NCBI GenBank assembly: GCA_044355655.1
Contig: JBIKXS010000032.1
Span: 1 to 37,600 of the forward strand
Reading direction: 5' to 3'
DNA: 37,600 nt
From: UBA3064 sp023258775
Lineage (GTDB): Bacteria; Pseudomonadota; Gammaproteobacteria; Burkholderiales; Burkholderiaceae_E
The notes beneath the pieces were generated by a model. That model ran no database searches. It saw nothing but the letters and a program-made list of their open reading frames with translations, and was not told the origin of the DNA. Shown one piece after another: positions 16,676 through 24,757 of the stretch. Each line of letters begins with the position of its first letter. Position 1 is the first letter of the stretch. Both the position numbers and the translations under genes were made by a program.

Positions 16676-17068
16676 ATGCAACTATTGCACACCATGCTTC
16701 GCGTGGGCGATTTACAGCGCTCGATCGACTTCTACACCCGCGTCATGGGCATGAATTTGCTTCGAACAACCGATCGTCCCGATCAGAAGTATTCGCTAGC
16801 CTTTGTGGGTTATGGACAAGGCAATCAAGAAGGGCAGGCCGAGATCGAGCTTACCTATAACTATGGTGTAGACCATTATGAATTGGGGTCAGCCTATGGC
16901 CATATCGCCCTGCTCACCGAGGATGCTCACGCCCAATGCGAGAAAATTCGCGCCGCAGGTGGAAAGATCACTCGGGAAGCTGGGCCGGTTAAAGGCGGCA
17001 GCACAGTGATTGCCTTTATCGAAGACCCAGATGGTTATAAAGTTGAGTTAATCGAACGCAAACGCTGA
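16676..17068 (+). CDS. gloA: Lactoylglutathione lyase (glyoxalase I)
   Basis: A 130-residue cytoplasmic metalloenzyme that isomerises the glutathione hemithioacetal of methylglyoxal to S-lactoylglutathione, detoxifying methylglyoxal. The protein closely follows the E. coli enzyme (start MQLLHTMLRVGDLQRSIDF). The four metal ligands are His5, Glu58 (EIELTYNYG), His76 (YGHIAL) and Glu124 (KVELIE); the last three are shifted by two residues from E. coli by a small insertion near residue 50. The short form without the eukaryotic insertions points to a nickel-type enzyme. It is the last rightward gene before the convergent rsmA, 18 bases away. Confidence 0.97.
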   Translation: MQLLHTMLRVGDLQRSIDFYTRVMGMNLLRTTDRPDQKYSLAFVGYGQGNQEGQAEIELTYNYGVDHYELGSAYGHIALLTEDAHAQCEKIRAAGGKITREAGPVKGGSTVIAFIEDPDGYKVELIERKR

Positions 17069-17086
17069 GCCGGCGTTTCTTTGAGC

Positions 17087-17944
17087 TTAAGCCCGCTTTC
17101 CACTGAGTCTCATCGCCATGGTGCACCATGCCGATACAGGGACCTCTTGGGCGCGAGCCTCAGGCGCAAAACCCAGTGCACGCGCCTCATCGGCGTCTAC
17201 GCCCTGATCACGGAGCCAGCGCAACAAGTGCGCACGTAACATTTTGCGCCGCTGCTCAAAACCGACGCGCAAAAGCGTTTCCAGTTTTTCCTGCGGAAAA
17301 TCAAGTCCTGGCTGTGGCCAAGCGCACTGCTGATGCGACACTAGGCGAAAAACAGCGGAAAGCACCTTAGGCGCCGGGCTAAACGCCTCAGCCGGCACAT
17401 CAAGTAAATGCCAGGCTTGGTAGCAAGATTGCATCATTACACTGAGGCGCCCAAAATCGGCGCCACCCACCGGGGCAACGATTCGATCAACCACCTCTTT
17501 TTGCAACATGAAAACTTGGTCAAACACAACCCTTCTTTGCCCCATTAAATGGAACAATAAGGGTGTGGAAATGTTGTAGGGAAGGTTGCCCACCACATGA
17601 ATTTGCTGCCCAAGCTTTGATGCAAGTTCTATAAAATCAAAACTTAGCACATCGCCTTCGATAAGGCTGCAAAACCCTAATTGTTCTGCCTTGATCCGTC
17701 CACGCATGACCGCTGCAAGATCTCTGTCGATTTCGATAAGCGTGAGCGACGCAGGCCTTGCCGCAATCAAGCCTTCGGTAAGCGCTCCTGTGCCTGGACC
17801 AATCTCAACACAATGACTGCTGGGTCGCAAGCCAATTGCTTCATGAATTGTCCTAAGCACTGATTGATCATGTAAGAAGTGCTGACCAAAACGCTTTCTT
17901 GCTCGAACTGTCGTCGGCGGCCCCGCATCAATTCGTGTCGCCAC
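17087..17944 (-). CDS. rsmA: 16S rRNA (adenine(1518)-N(6)/adenine(1519)-N(6))-dimethyltransferase
   Basis: An SAM-dependent methyltransferase (KsgA) that dimethylates two adjacent adenines in 16S rRNA helix 45 late in small-subunit assembly. Visible motifs are KRFGQHFLHD at the N-terminus, the SAM-binding VEIGPGTGALTEGL, and the catalytic NLPYNISTPLLFHL. I chose GTG 17944 (285 residues), preceded by GGAA and overlapping the surA stop by 17 bases; ATG 17956 is an alternative, while the longest frame from 18040 would run far into surA. E. coli RsmA has 273 residues. It is the third gene of the lptD-surA-rsmA operon, the conserved proteobacterial arrangement (pdxA usually intervenes in enterics). 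Confidence 0.96.
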   Translation of the reverse strand: MATRIDAGPPTTVRARKRFGQHFLHDQSVLRTIHEAIGLRPSSHCVEIGPGTGALTEGLIAARPASLTLIEIDRDLAAVMRGRIKAEQLGFCSLIEGDVLSFDFIELASKLGQQIHVVGNLPYNISTPLLFHLMGQRRVVFDQVFMLQKEVVDRIVAPVGGADFGRLSVMMQSCYQAWHLLDVPAEAFSPAPKVLSAVFRLVSHQQCAWPQPGLDFPQEKLETLLRVGFEQRRKMLRAHLLRWLRDQGVDADEARALGFAPEARAQEVPVSAWCTMAMRLSGKRA

Positions 17945-19220
17945 GATATTCCACATAGGCACGGTCACGCAATTCCTGTAACCAACTATCGTAGGCCTCT
18001 TCAGCCTTGCGCTCTCGAAGTGCCATCCTGATTTGGGCACGCTGCCTTTCGAGCGGGGGCACGTCTGTTCTTTTTTCTAAAACCTGGATAATATGAATCC
18101 CAAAGGGCGAGCGAACGGGATTACTGATCTCCTGGGATTCAAGTCTGCTCATGGCGCGTTCGAAGTCTGGGACGGTGTCGCCAGGTAATAACCAGCCAAG
18201 ATCTCCGCCCTTGGCAGCACTTCCATCCGCAGAGAGCTTTTTCGCTAATTCGGCAAAATCTTCCCCAGCCTTCAGTCTTGCCACTACATCCTGAGCACGT
18301 CGGCTTGCTTCAGCTTCCGGAAGTGACTCACTGACGCGGAATAAAATATGTCGCGCCCGCCACTGAGCAACTGGCGGACCTGCCGCAACCGATACCTGTC
18401 GCAAATCGTTTAAGCGCAGCAGATGAAAACCTGCGGCGCTTCGGATCACCTGACTTAGCTGACCGGGTTTAAGTTTTTCGATTTCGCGAACAAAAAGCGT
18501 TGGAAGCCGTTCCGCGGCACGCCATCCCAGGTCACCACCGGCACTCGCCTCGGGCGACTCGGAGTTAGCGGCGGCGATCTTTGCGAAATTAGCGCCGGTC
18601 GACAACTCTTGACGCAGCGCTACGATCTTCGCACGAACCTTTTCAGTTTGTTCAGGGCTTGCCGATTCGGGGACTCTTATCAAAATTTGAGCCAATTGAT
18701 ACTCGGTGTTCGCCGAAGCGCCAAGCGAGGACAGAAGCGCATCGACATCGGCCTCGCTGACCTGAACCCTTGCATCGACTTCGCGTTCGCGCAAACGCTG
18801 CATCAACATGTCGGTGCGCAAACCATCCCGAAAGTTCGCCACATCACGGCCCTGGCTTGTGGCACGCCGAATGAACTCTTCGCGGGACAGTTGGTTATTT
18901 CGAGCGATCTGCTCAATCGCTTGATCAAGCGATGCATCATCGACGCGCATGTTCATTTCTTTGGCCAATTGCTGAGCGGCACGCTCTACGATCATTTGCT
19001 CGGTAACCTGCCGCTTCACCACATCGTCGCCTGGAGGCGTTATGCCGCGCTCTGCAAAGGCGGCCCGAGCCTGCACCATGCGTTGCTTAACTTCCAAATC
19101 CGTGATTGCTTCATAATTTACGATTACAGCAATACGATCCAGCCCAAGGGATTGTCCGCAGACAGGCGCGGCCATCAACAGCCAGATCAGGCCTGCTAGC
19201 AGCGTTTTTCGTTCTTTCAT
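17928..19220 (-). CDS. surA: Periplasmic chaperone and peptidyl-prolyl isomerase SurA
   Basis: A periplasmic chaperone escorting outer-membrane barrel proteins, including LptD, to the Bam complex. The 430 residues begin with a signal peptide (MKERKTLLAGLIWLLMAAP, cleavage probably near residues 21-24), then the SurA N-terminal chaperone domain (DRIAVIVNYEAITDLEV onwards). Two parvulin domains follow, about residues 170-270 (ASAGGDLGWRAAERLP) and 285-390 (AAKGGDLGWLLPGD), and a short C-terminal helix. It lies 6 bases downstream of lptD and overlaps the rsmA start, so the three are one operon. The pairing with its best-known client lptD is conserved. Confidence 0.96.
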   Translation of the reverse strand: MKERKTLLAGLIWLLMAAPVCGQSLGLDRIAVIVNYEAITDLEVKQRMVQARAAFAERGITPPGDDVVKRQVTEQMIVERAAQQLAKEMNMRVDDASLDQAIEQIARNNQLSREEFIRRATSQGRDVANFRDGLRTDMLMQRLREREVDARVQVSEADVDALLSSLGASANTEYQLAQILIRVPESASPEQTEKVRAKIVALRQELSTGANFAKIAAANSESPEASAGGDLGWRAAERLPTLFVREIEKLKPGQLSQVIRSAAGFHLLRLNDLRQVSVAAGPPVAQWRARHILFRVSESLPEAEASRRAQDVVARLKAGEDFAELAKKLSADGSAAKGGDLGWLLPGDTVPDFERAMSRLESQEISNPVRSPFGIHIIQVLEKRTDVPPLERQRAQIRMALRERKAEEAYDSWLQELRDRAYVEYRGDTN

Positions 19221-19226
19221 AACATC

Positions 19227-21545
19227 TCACTCGTAAGCAAAAAATGGTGAATCAGGTAGGCGTTCACGCGCTCTGGTGTAACCGGGAATGCCCCGCCGCA
19301 ATATATCAAAGGGGTTGTTGCCGATACCACCTAGCCCATTAAGTTCGAGCTGAACGAAAATGGCGGTGTTGAACAGTTCAGGCCCGGTCACATAACGTTG
19401 TAAGACAGCGCGGAAGGCCCAACAGTCGGCTTTCCGTTCAGCACCGAGTAATCCTTCAATGACCCCGGGCTTCGCGTCGACAGTCTGCAAGGTCACTGGA
19501 TTGAGCACCTTACGCTGAAAAGAATAATTGCTTCGCCCAAGCAATGACCAAGAACCCCCTATAGGCCAACGCCAAGAGGCGTCAATCTGTCCAACTTGGT
19601 TTTCAATAAATCGTAAATGCATATTGCCTACTCGAGATTCATCAGGCTGATAGCGCGCGCCCAGGTGGGCTCGGGCCAAATTGCTCCGCGTCAACCCGAC
19701 TTGAACACCGCCGTCAAGGTTCCACGCAGCTAACGGCTTACCACTTGCAACCATCAGTAAATCACTTTGCGGATCGGTGAGCTGAGGTTGGCCTGCGATT
19801 TGTAAGCGCGGTTCACTCAAATGATGGCGGAGGGCCGCAGCAACCCGAAACAACTCTCTGCCTGAATCACTGCGCAATAAGCGTGAGCTCAGCGCGAAGG
19901 TCAGTTGATTGGCATCGGCGATCCGGTCGTGGCCAACAAAGCGATTTTCAGAGAACAGTTGGGCGTAACTGATGTCGGCAACCGCGGTATCGTAGATCGG
20001 CAAATGCTTTTGCTCACGGTAGGGCACATACAGGTAAAAGAATCTAGGCTCAAGCGTCTGTTCGAGACCATCAAGACGGTTTATTCGCCGCTCGAGAAAG
20101 AGTCCGCTGTCGATCGATAACTGGGGAAGCACGCGATGTGCGGCCGCGCGCTCGAGGATATCCTGGCTAAGGCCGCTTCGACTAAGCGCCTCAGAAGGGA
20201 CAAATCGGTAGTCGGCCGCATGTAACGAAAGACTTGGCGTCACATAGCCCCAGGGCTGTCGCCAGGGTGCCTGCACACTCGGATTGATGACGGTTCGCCA
20301 ACCCTCAACAGAATCTACCAGCGGCCGACGAAATCTCGCCATTTCAACTAAGCCAGCAAGATCAAGCGACCTCTCGGACCAGTTAACACCTTGATCATCG
20401 GCATAACGATACCAGCGCCATTCGATTCGAGGCACAGCTTCATAGGGTGGCGATAGTTTCGCGTCGAGTACGTTTTGATAGCTCGTCGCAGACAAGGTAA
20501 GCGCACCGTTCGCGAAACCACGACTTGCAGCAATGGCACGGGGAATGCTGCGCAGCGAACTGCCAAGGATGTTTCGACTGTAATCAACCAAGTATTGATC
20601 ATCCGAAACTGAACGTACATCCCACTGTCCGCTCCAACCCGCCAGGTCTTGAAATCGATGCAGACTCGACAGGAAATAACGAGCATCACCGGTTTTCAAA
20701 TCCTTTGGGTTGAGTTCCACGCGTAATTCACCGCTTGCCGTCGGCTCCAAATAGCGGCCCCAGCCCCCTAGTGACGGACCTCTTAAGGAGGAAAATCGCG
20801 GATATAGCGTCAAGTCTCGGTTCGTTGCAAGGTTGAAGTAGTAGGGTATGGTCACATCAGCGCCAGTGCGCGAGGTCACGCCCATCGTCGGAGGCAACCA
20901 ACCACTTCGACGGCTGTCCGTGAGGGGAAAACTAAGCCAGGGAATAACTGGCGACTGAAACCCCTGAAAGTTGAGAAGGGCTCGTTCGGCATGCCCTTGT
21001 TCACTGTCTTGGTCAATCCTTAGTTTTTCAGCTTGCAACACCCATCCCGTATCGTCTGGCCTACAGGTGGTGAACATCGCTTGTAAAAGATTAAGCTTAC
21101 CTGGGCCGTCGAATTCGATCCGTTTTGCAAGCCCGAATCCACCAACTGCGGGCAGCGCAATGGCAGCTTCCTCCATAGCACCGATTTGGCTGTCGAGCTT
21201 TAAACGTAATTCGGGACCTTGGACGATTGTTCCCCCTTTAGCAATACGGACCTGGCCCTGGGCATGTAAGACGTCTTGCTGCTGCTGGTAATCGATTTGA
21301 TCGGCCGACAAGGATGCACCAGCCTGCCTGAGATGCGCCCGTCCACGGAGGCTGAGCTGGTCATCAACTGAGCCTTCAACCACGTCGGCCCAACCATAAA
21401 TAGGCCGCTTGCCAGGCAATTTGGCGAGTGAAGCAGATGGCTCTGGCTCGATTCGCAATCTAATGCTTTCCGCTGTCGGTTGCGCCATTGCGAGCAAGGG
21501 CAAAAATCCTGTGAAGCAGCGTAGTAATCGAAGCAAACGGCGCAT
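19227..21545 (-). CDS. lptD: LPS-assembly protein LptD
   Basis: The outer-membrane barrel that, with LptE as plug, inserts LPS into the outer leaflet. The 772 residues comprise a signal peptide (to about residue 22, LLAMAQP), a periplasmic OstA/LptA-like beta-jellyroll (about 60-190), and the large barrel domain with many alternating aromatic strands to a C-terminus rich in FxxQLELNGLGG. After signal removal only two cysteines remain: Cys161 (TTCRPDDTGW) and Cys708 (KADCWAFRAV). By alignment of flanking residues these correspond to Cys173 and Cys725 of E. coli, one of the two interdomain disulfides, so the Cys31-Cys724 pair seems to be absent. It is the first gene of lptD-surA-rsmA. Confidence 0.96.
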   Translation of the reverse strand: MRRLLRLLRCFTGFLPLLAMAQPTAESIRLRIEPEPSASLAKLPGKRPIYGWADVVEGSVDDQLSLRGRAHLRQAGASLSADQIDYQQQQDVLHAQGQVRIAKGGTIVQGPELRLKLDSQIGAMEEAAIALPAVGGFGLAKRIEFDGPGKLNLLQAMFTTCRPDDTGWVLQAEKLRIDQDSEQGHAERALLNFQGFQSPVIPWLSFPLTDSRRSGWLPPTMGVTSRTGADVTIPYYFNLATNRDLTLYPRFSSLRGPSLGGWGRYLEPTASGELRVELNPKDLKTGDARYFLSSLHRFQDLAGWSGQWDVRSVSDDQYLVDYSRNILGSSLRSIPRAIAASRGFANGALTLSATSYQNVLDAKLSPPYEAVPRIEWRWYRYADDQGVNWSERSLDLAGLVEMARFRRPLVDSVEGWRTVINPSVQAPWRQPWGYVTPSLSLHAADYRFVPSEALSRSGLSQDILERAAAHRVLPQLSIDSGLFLERRINRLDGLEQTLEPRFFYLYVPYREQKHLPIYDTAVADISYAQLFSENRFVGHDRIADANQLTFALSSRLLRSDSGRELFRVAAALRHHLSEPRLQIAGQPQLTDPQSDLLMVASGKPLAAWNLDGGVQVGLTRSNLARAHLGARYQPDESRVGNMHLRFIENQVGQIDASWRWPIGGSWSLLGRSNYSFQRKVLNPVTLQTVDAKPGVIEGLLGAERKADCWAFRAVLQRYVTGPELFNTAIFVQLELNGLGGIGNNPFDILRRGIPGYTRARERLPDSPFFAYE

Positions 21546-21728
21546 CAGTCTATGATATCTCCTGCCAAGTTAAGGACATCAATTTTTCTTCCGTGATTGG
21601 CAGGACCCATTGATCGGCAGGACCGGTGGAGCCGTCAGCACCACAAAATCGTCGGAGCTTACGTGATATCAACAGGCTTGCACCTAAAGCAAATCCTCAA
21701 TCAAAACTAAAGATAACAGCCCATCTCC
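21546..21728. promoter_or_regulatory. Divergent intergenic region lptD / amgK with repeated GGCAGGACC motif
   Basis: This 183-base gap lies between divergent envelope genes. It contains a 14-base direct repeat, TGATTGGCAGGACC at 21594-21607 and TGATCGGCAGGACC at 21611-21624, with one mismatch and a 17-base period. In addition CCTGCCAA at 21561-21568 is the exact inverse of TTGGCAGG at 21598-21605. On the lptD strand a TATCAT hexamer close to the start could be a -10 box. I do not find a clear sigma-E promoter. The repeats could be operator sites, but nothing else in the sequence names a regulator. Confidence 0.35.
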
Positions 21729-22745
21729 ATGGATTCACGTCAAGCATTACTGAAGCAATGGCTACAGACCATCGCATCAAAGCATGCGCTCGATCCGGAA
21801 AGTCTCCAGATCGCATCGGCCGATGCAAGTTTTCGCCGCTACTTTCGGGTAGCTTGCAAGGCCCAAGGGCAAACCTTCATCGTCATGGATGCACCGCCCC
21901 CACAGGAAGACCTAAGACCTTTTGTGAAGGTCGCCGAGCTCTTTGGGTCTGCTGGCATGACAACGCCCAAAATCTTCGAGCAAGAGCCTCAACAAGGATT
22001 CTTGCTTTTGGAGGATTTCGGTTCGCACACTTACCTTGATGTACTTCAACAGCACACGCCCGCAGCGCAGCGCGTACCAGCTGCAAGCGCGCTTTACCGG
22101 GAAGCGGGCAAGGCTTTGCAGGCCATTCAACAGGCAACCCGTGTCGATCAGCTCGCACCCTACGACGCCAAACGCCTGCGCGATGAAATGGAGCTCTGGC
22201 CAACCTGGTACATCGCCAAACACAAGGCCAAGATGTTGTCCGATGCCCAAAGACAGGTCATTGATGAGGCCTTTGACTGCATCATTGCGCAATGCCTTGC
22301 TCAGCCAAAGGTTTATGTCCACCGGGACTTTCACAGCCGAAATCTCATGCTGCTCGCTGGTGATCGCAATCCAGGTGTTTTGGATTTCCAGGATGCGGTC
22401 CTAGGCCCAATCACCTACGATCTTGTCTCGCTTTGGCGAGACGCCTACATCGCCTGGGATGAGGAGGTTCAACTTGATGGTTTGATCCGTTGGTGGGAAT
22501 CATCAAAAAAACTTGGACTGCCTGTTGCCGCAGACTTCCCGGATTTCTGGAGCCAGTTTGAATGGATGGGTCTGCAACGGCATTTGAAGATCCTTGGCAT
22601 TTTCGCGAGGCTAAATTACCGTGACGGCAAAGACCGCTACCTGGCCGACCTGCCGGTGGTTTTGTCTTATGTGCTGCCCGTCCTGATGCGATACCAGGAA
22701 CTCGCAGCACTTGCCGATCTTGTCATCGAATGGCTGGAATCATGA
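21729..22745 (+). CDS. amgK: Aminoglycoside phosphotransferase-family sugar kinase, probable AmgK (MurNAc/GlcNAc anomeric kinase)
   Basis: A 338-residue kinase of the APH/choline kinase fold. AmgK phosphorylates the anomeric hydroxyl of N-acetylmuramic acid and N-acetylglucosamine in peptidoglycan recycling. The catalytic loop VYVHRDFHSRNLML gives His198 and Asp200, and the metal-binding LDFQDAVLGPITYDL gives Asp219. The substrate assignment rests on the adjacent murU, the partner that converts MurNAc-1-phosphate to UDP-MurNAc, and on the known amgK-murU pairing in pseudomonads and betaproteobacteria. It diverges from lptD, and its stop is about 40 bases before the murU start. Confidence 0.87.
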   Translation: MDSRQALLKQWLQTIASKHALDPESLQIASADASFRRYFRVACKAQGQTFIVMDAPPPQEDLRPFVKVAELFGSAGMTTPKIFEQEPQQGFLLLEDFGSHTYLDVLQQHTPAAQRVPAASALYREAGKALQAIQQATRVDQLAPYDAKRLRDEMELWPTWYIAKHKAKMLSDAQRQVIDEAFDCIIAQCLAQPKVYVHRDFHSRNLMLLAGDRNPGVLDFQDAVLGPITYDLVSLWRDAYIAWDEEVQLDGLIRWWESSKKLGLPVAADFPDFWSQFEWMGLQRHLKILGIFARLNYRDGKDRYLADLPVVLSYVLPVLMRYQELAALADLVIEWLES

Positions 22746-22782
22746 GTCAGCGGCCCCAAACGGCCAAAAGGACAGGAAAGTC

Positions 22783-23472
22783 ATGAAGGCGATGATTCTT
22801 GCTGCGGGACGGGGTGAACGAATGCGGCCGCTCACCGATCAGATCCCCAAAGCGCTTGTACCCGTTGCCGGTGAAGCCTTGATTCACCGACATTTGCGTG
22901 CACTTTCTGCCGCAGGCTTTTACGAATTAGTGATCAACCATGCCTGGCTTGGTGATCAGCTTGTCGACTCGATTGGCGATGGGGCAGCGTGGGATGTGCA
23001 TGTGCAATGGTCTGCTGAAGCGCCAGCCCTTGAAACGGCTGGCGGTATTGCCAAGGCACTACCGATGCTGGGAAAAGAGCCTTTCCTGGTCCTAAACGCC
23101 GATATCGTCTGCGATTTTCCCTTGAGCAAGGCGCTTGGATGGGCCGTGCAGCACATGATGGCGACTGCAGATGCTTTGCCCCTGCTTGCTTGCTGCGTTC
23201 TCGTCAACAACCCTGACCATCATCCCGAGGGCGATTTTGAGCTCGACGGGCAAATGCTCACCTTTAGCGGGATTGGGATTTATCAACCGGAGCTATTCGC
23301 TGCGATCAGCAGCAACCAAAGTGCCAAACTCGGTCCGCTTTTGAAGGCTGCTAAAGCGCAAGGACGCTGGATGGGCTTTCACCATCAAGGCTATTGGTGC
23401 GATGTGGGTACCCCCGAACGACTTGCTCAAGCTGAGCGCTGGCTTCTTCAGCCTAAGACCGACGATGCTTAG
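22783..23472 (+). CDS. murU: N-acetylmuramate alpha-1-phosphate uridylyltransferase
   Basis: A 229-residue nucleotidyltransferase that makes UDP-MurNAc from MurNAc-1-phosphate, bypassing MurA and therefore de novo UDP-MurNAc synthesis. The N-terminal signature MILAAGRGERMRPLT...PKALVPV (residues 4-27) is the GxGxRMxPLTxxxPK motif of the sugar-nucleotidyltransferases; VLNADIVCDFP holds the metal-binding Asp. ATG 22783 has a GGAAAG ribosome site, whereas an in-frame start at 22711 would overlap amgK. The 3' end overlaps the next gene by eight bases (ATGCTTAG). Confidence 0.92.
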   Translation: MKAMILAAGRGERMRPLTDQIPKALVPVAGEALIHRHLRALSAAGFYELVINHAWLGDQLVDSIGDGAAWDVHVQWSAEAPALETAGGIAKALPMLGKEPFLVLNADIVCDFPLSKALGWAVQHMMATADALPLLACCVLVNNPDHHPEGDFELDGQMLTFSGIGIYQPELFAAISSNQSAKLGPLLKAAKAQGRWMGFHHQGYWCDVGTPERLAQAERWLLQPKTDDA

Positions 23473-24700
23473 GCTAGAAATCCAGGGCCTTGGTCCAAGC
23501 GCCCTCGCCCTCGGGCAGATGCTATTGCGCGAGGGCTGGCAAGGCGATCTTGGGGATTTATACCCTCGCGAAGACATCCAAGCAAACCGACCCGAAGACC
23601 CGCTTCAACATCGCGCAATCGGCGAGCGAAGCCTCGCTTTGTCGGCAGGCTCGCTTCAATTGATCAAACGCTGTACCGGCTCGCTGCCCAAGGGTGCCGA
23701 CATCACCAGTGTTGAAGTACAAATTGGTGCACGATCTGCTAGCCAGGTGGGCCAGGGACTGATGATGCGCAATGAGGAGCTTGGGCTTGAGCGTCTCGGG
23801 CGCGTCGTGGTCTGGTCGGACCTGGTTGAGCATCTCAAGGTGAAGTTGAACCCTCGCCACAAGGCCCAACAGGTCATTGATCATCACCAGGCTCGGGTAT
23901 TCACTGAGCGAGCGAGCGCCCAGGCAGATCCCTGGTGTATCAGGGTATGGGCTGATGGTGATCCTGGCAGCGAAGTGCTCGAGGAAGATCCGCAGCAGTC
24001 AGCCATCATCGGCCGCGTGTACCTGAGCGGTGCACCCCGTGGTTGGGCTTTGGAACGATTCCTACCCGATGGGCCACTTGCCTTGTTGCCTGATCAGCAA
24101 AACCAGGCGATGCAACTGGTTTGGTGTTCAAAGCAGGTGCTCAGTGAAAGCCGATTCGAGGCCCTCAAGCATCCGATGTCAAATCAAAGCGAGGTGGCAA
24201 TGTGCCGAGCGCTGAACATGGCGCTTCCCAAAGGTATTGTCGTTACTGGATTTGACAAGGACATGCACTGCGTCAAACTAAAACGTCGCGCGAGAGCAGA
24301 GATCTTGCGTATCAGGCCTGAAACACGCGAAGTCGATATTTGGATTGCCAACGCCGCGCAAAGCCTCCACCCCGTGGCAGGTCAAGGGCTTAATCTGGGA
24401 CTGCGCGACGCGGCAGAGCTCGCTCGTTGTCTTGTTGATCTGCAGCAATCAATCCGCCACTGCGAGCGTTTACCAAGCGGCACGCTGATTGCCGCACTAA
24501 AACGATTTGAACAGCAAAGACAGCGAGATCGCTGGTTGATGATGCAAATAACCGATCAACTGGCCAAACAAAGCAGCCGCTTTTGGTTTCAAGCACTGGC
24601 ACCGCATGCGCTTAAGCTTGCCACCCAAGCCCAACTCAAACGATTAATCATGCAAACCTTTGCCTTCGGCCCTCGCAAGCCCTGGCCTTTGTTGCATTAG
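23465..24700 (+). CDS. FAD-dependent UbiH/UbiF/VisC-family hydroxylase, divergent
   Basis: A 411-residue flavoprotein of the ubiquinone-biosynthesis hydroxylase family, which hydroxylates the quinone ring in ubiquinone synthesis. The C-terminal FAD/ribityl motif NAAQSLHPVAGQGLNLGLRD is nearly canonical, and ERFLPDGPLALLP is the family's central block. The N-terminal dinucleotide motif is degraded: IQGLGPSALALG has Ala where the third Gly of GxGxxG is expected, and the DG motif reads VWADGDPGS. ATG 23465 overlaps the murU stop; the longer frame from 23402 is within murU. Which ring position it hydroxylates cannot be told, and activity is a little uncertain given the altered FAD site. Confidence 0.82.
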   Translation: MLRLEIQGLGPSALALGQMLLREGWQGDLGDLYPREDIQANRPEDPLQHRAIGERSLALSAGSLQLIKRCTGSLPKGADITSVEVQIGARSASQVGQGLMMRNEELGLERLGRVVVWSDLVEHLKVKLNPRHKAQQVIDHHQARVFTERASAQADPWCIRVWADGDPGSEVLEEDPQQSAIIGRVYLSGAPRGWALERFLPDGPLALLPDQQNQAMQLVWCSKQVLSESRFEALKHPMSNQSEVAMCRALNMALPKGIVVTGFDKDMHCVKLKRRARAEILRIRPETREVDIWIANAAQSLHPVAGQGLNLGLRDAAELARCLVDLQQSIRHCERLPSGTLIAALKRFEQQRQRDRWLMMQITDQLAKQSSRFWFQALAPHALKLATQAQLKRLIMQTFAFGPRKPWPLLH

Positions 24701-24757
24701 GGCACATTCGAGCTTGTTATGATCAAGCAGTGCAACACGAAGGCCTTGCAGTCAACA

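Noticed and set aside
18609..19199. A 196-codon plus-strand open frame inside surA
   Set aside because: SurA on the minus strand is supported by a signal peptide and two parvulin domains; the opposite frame has no family features.
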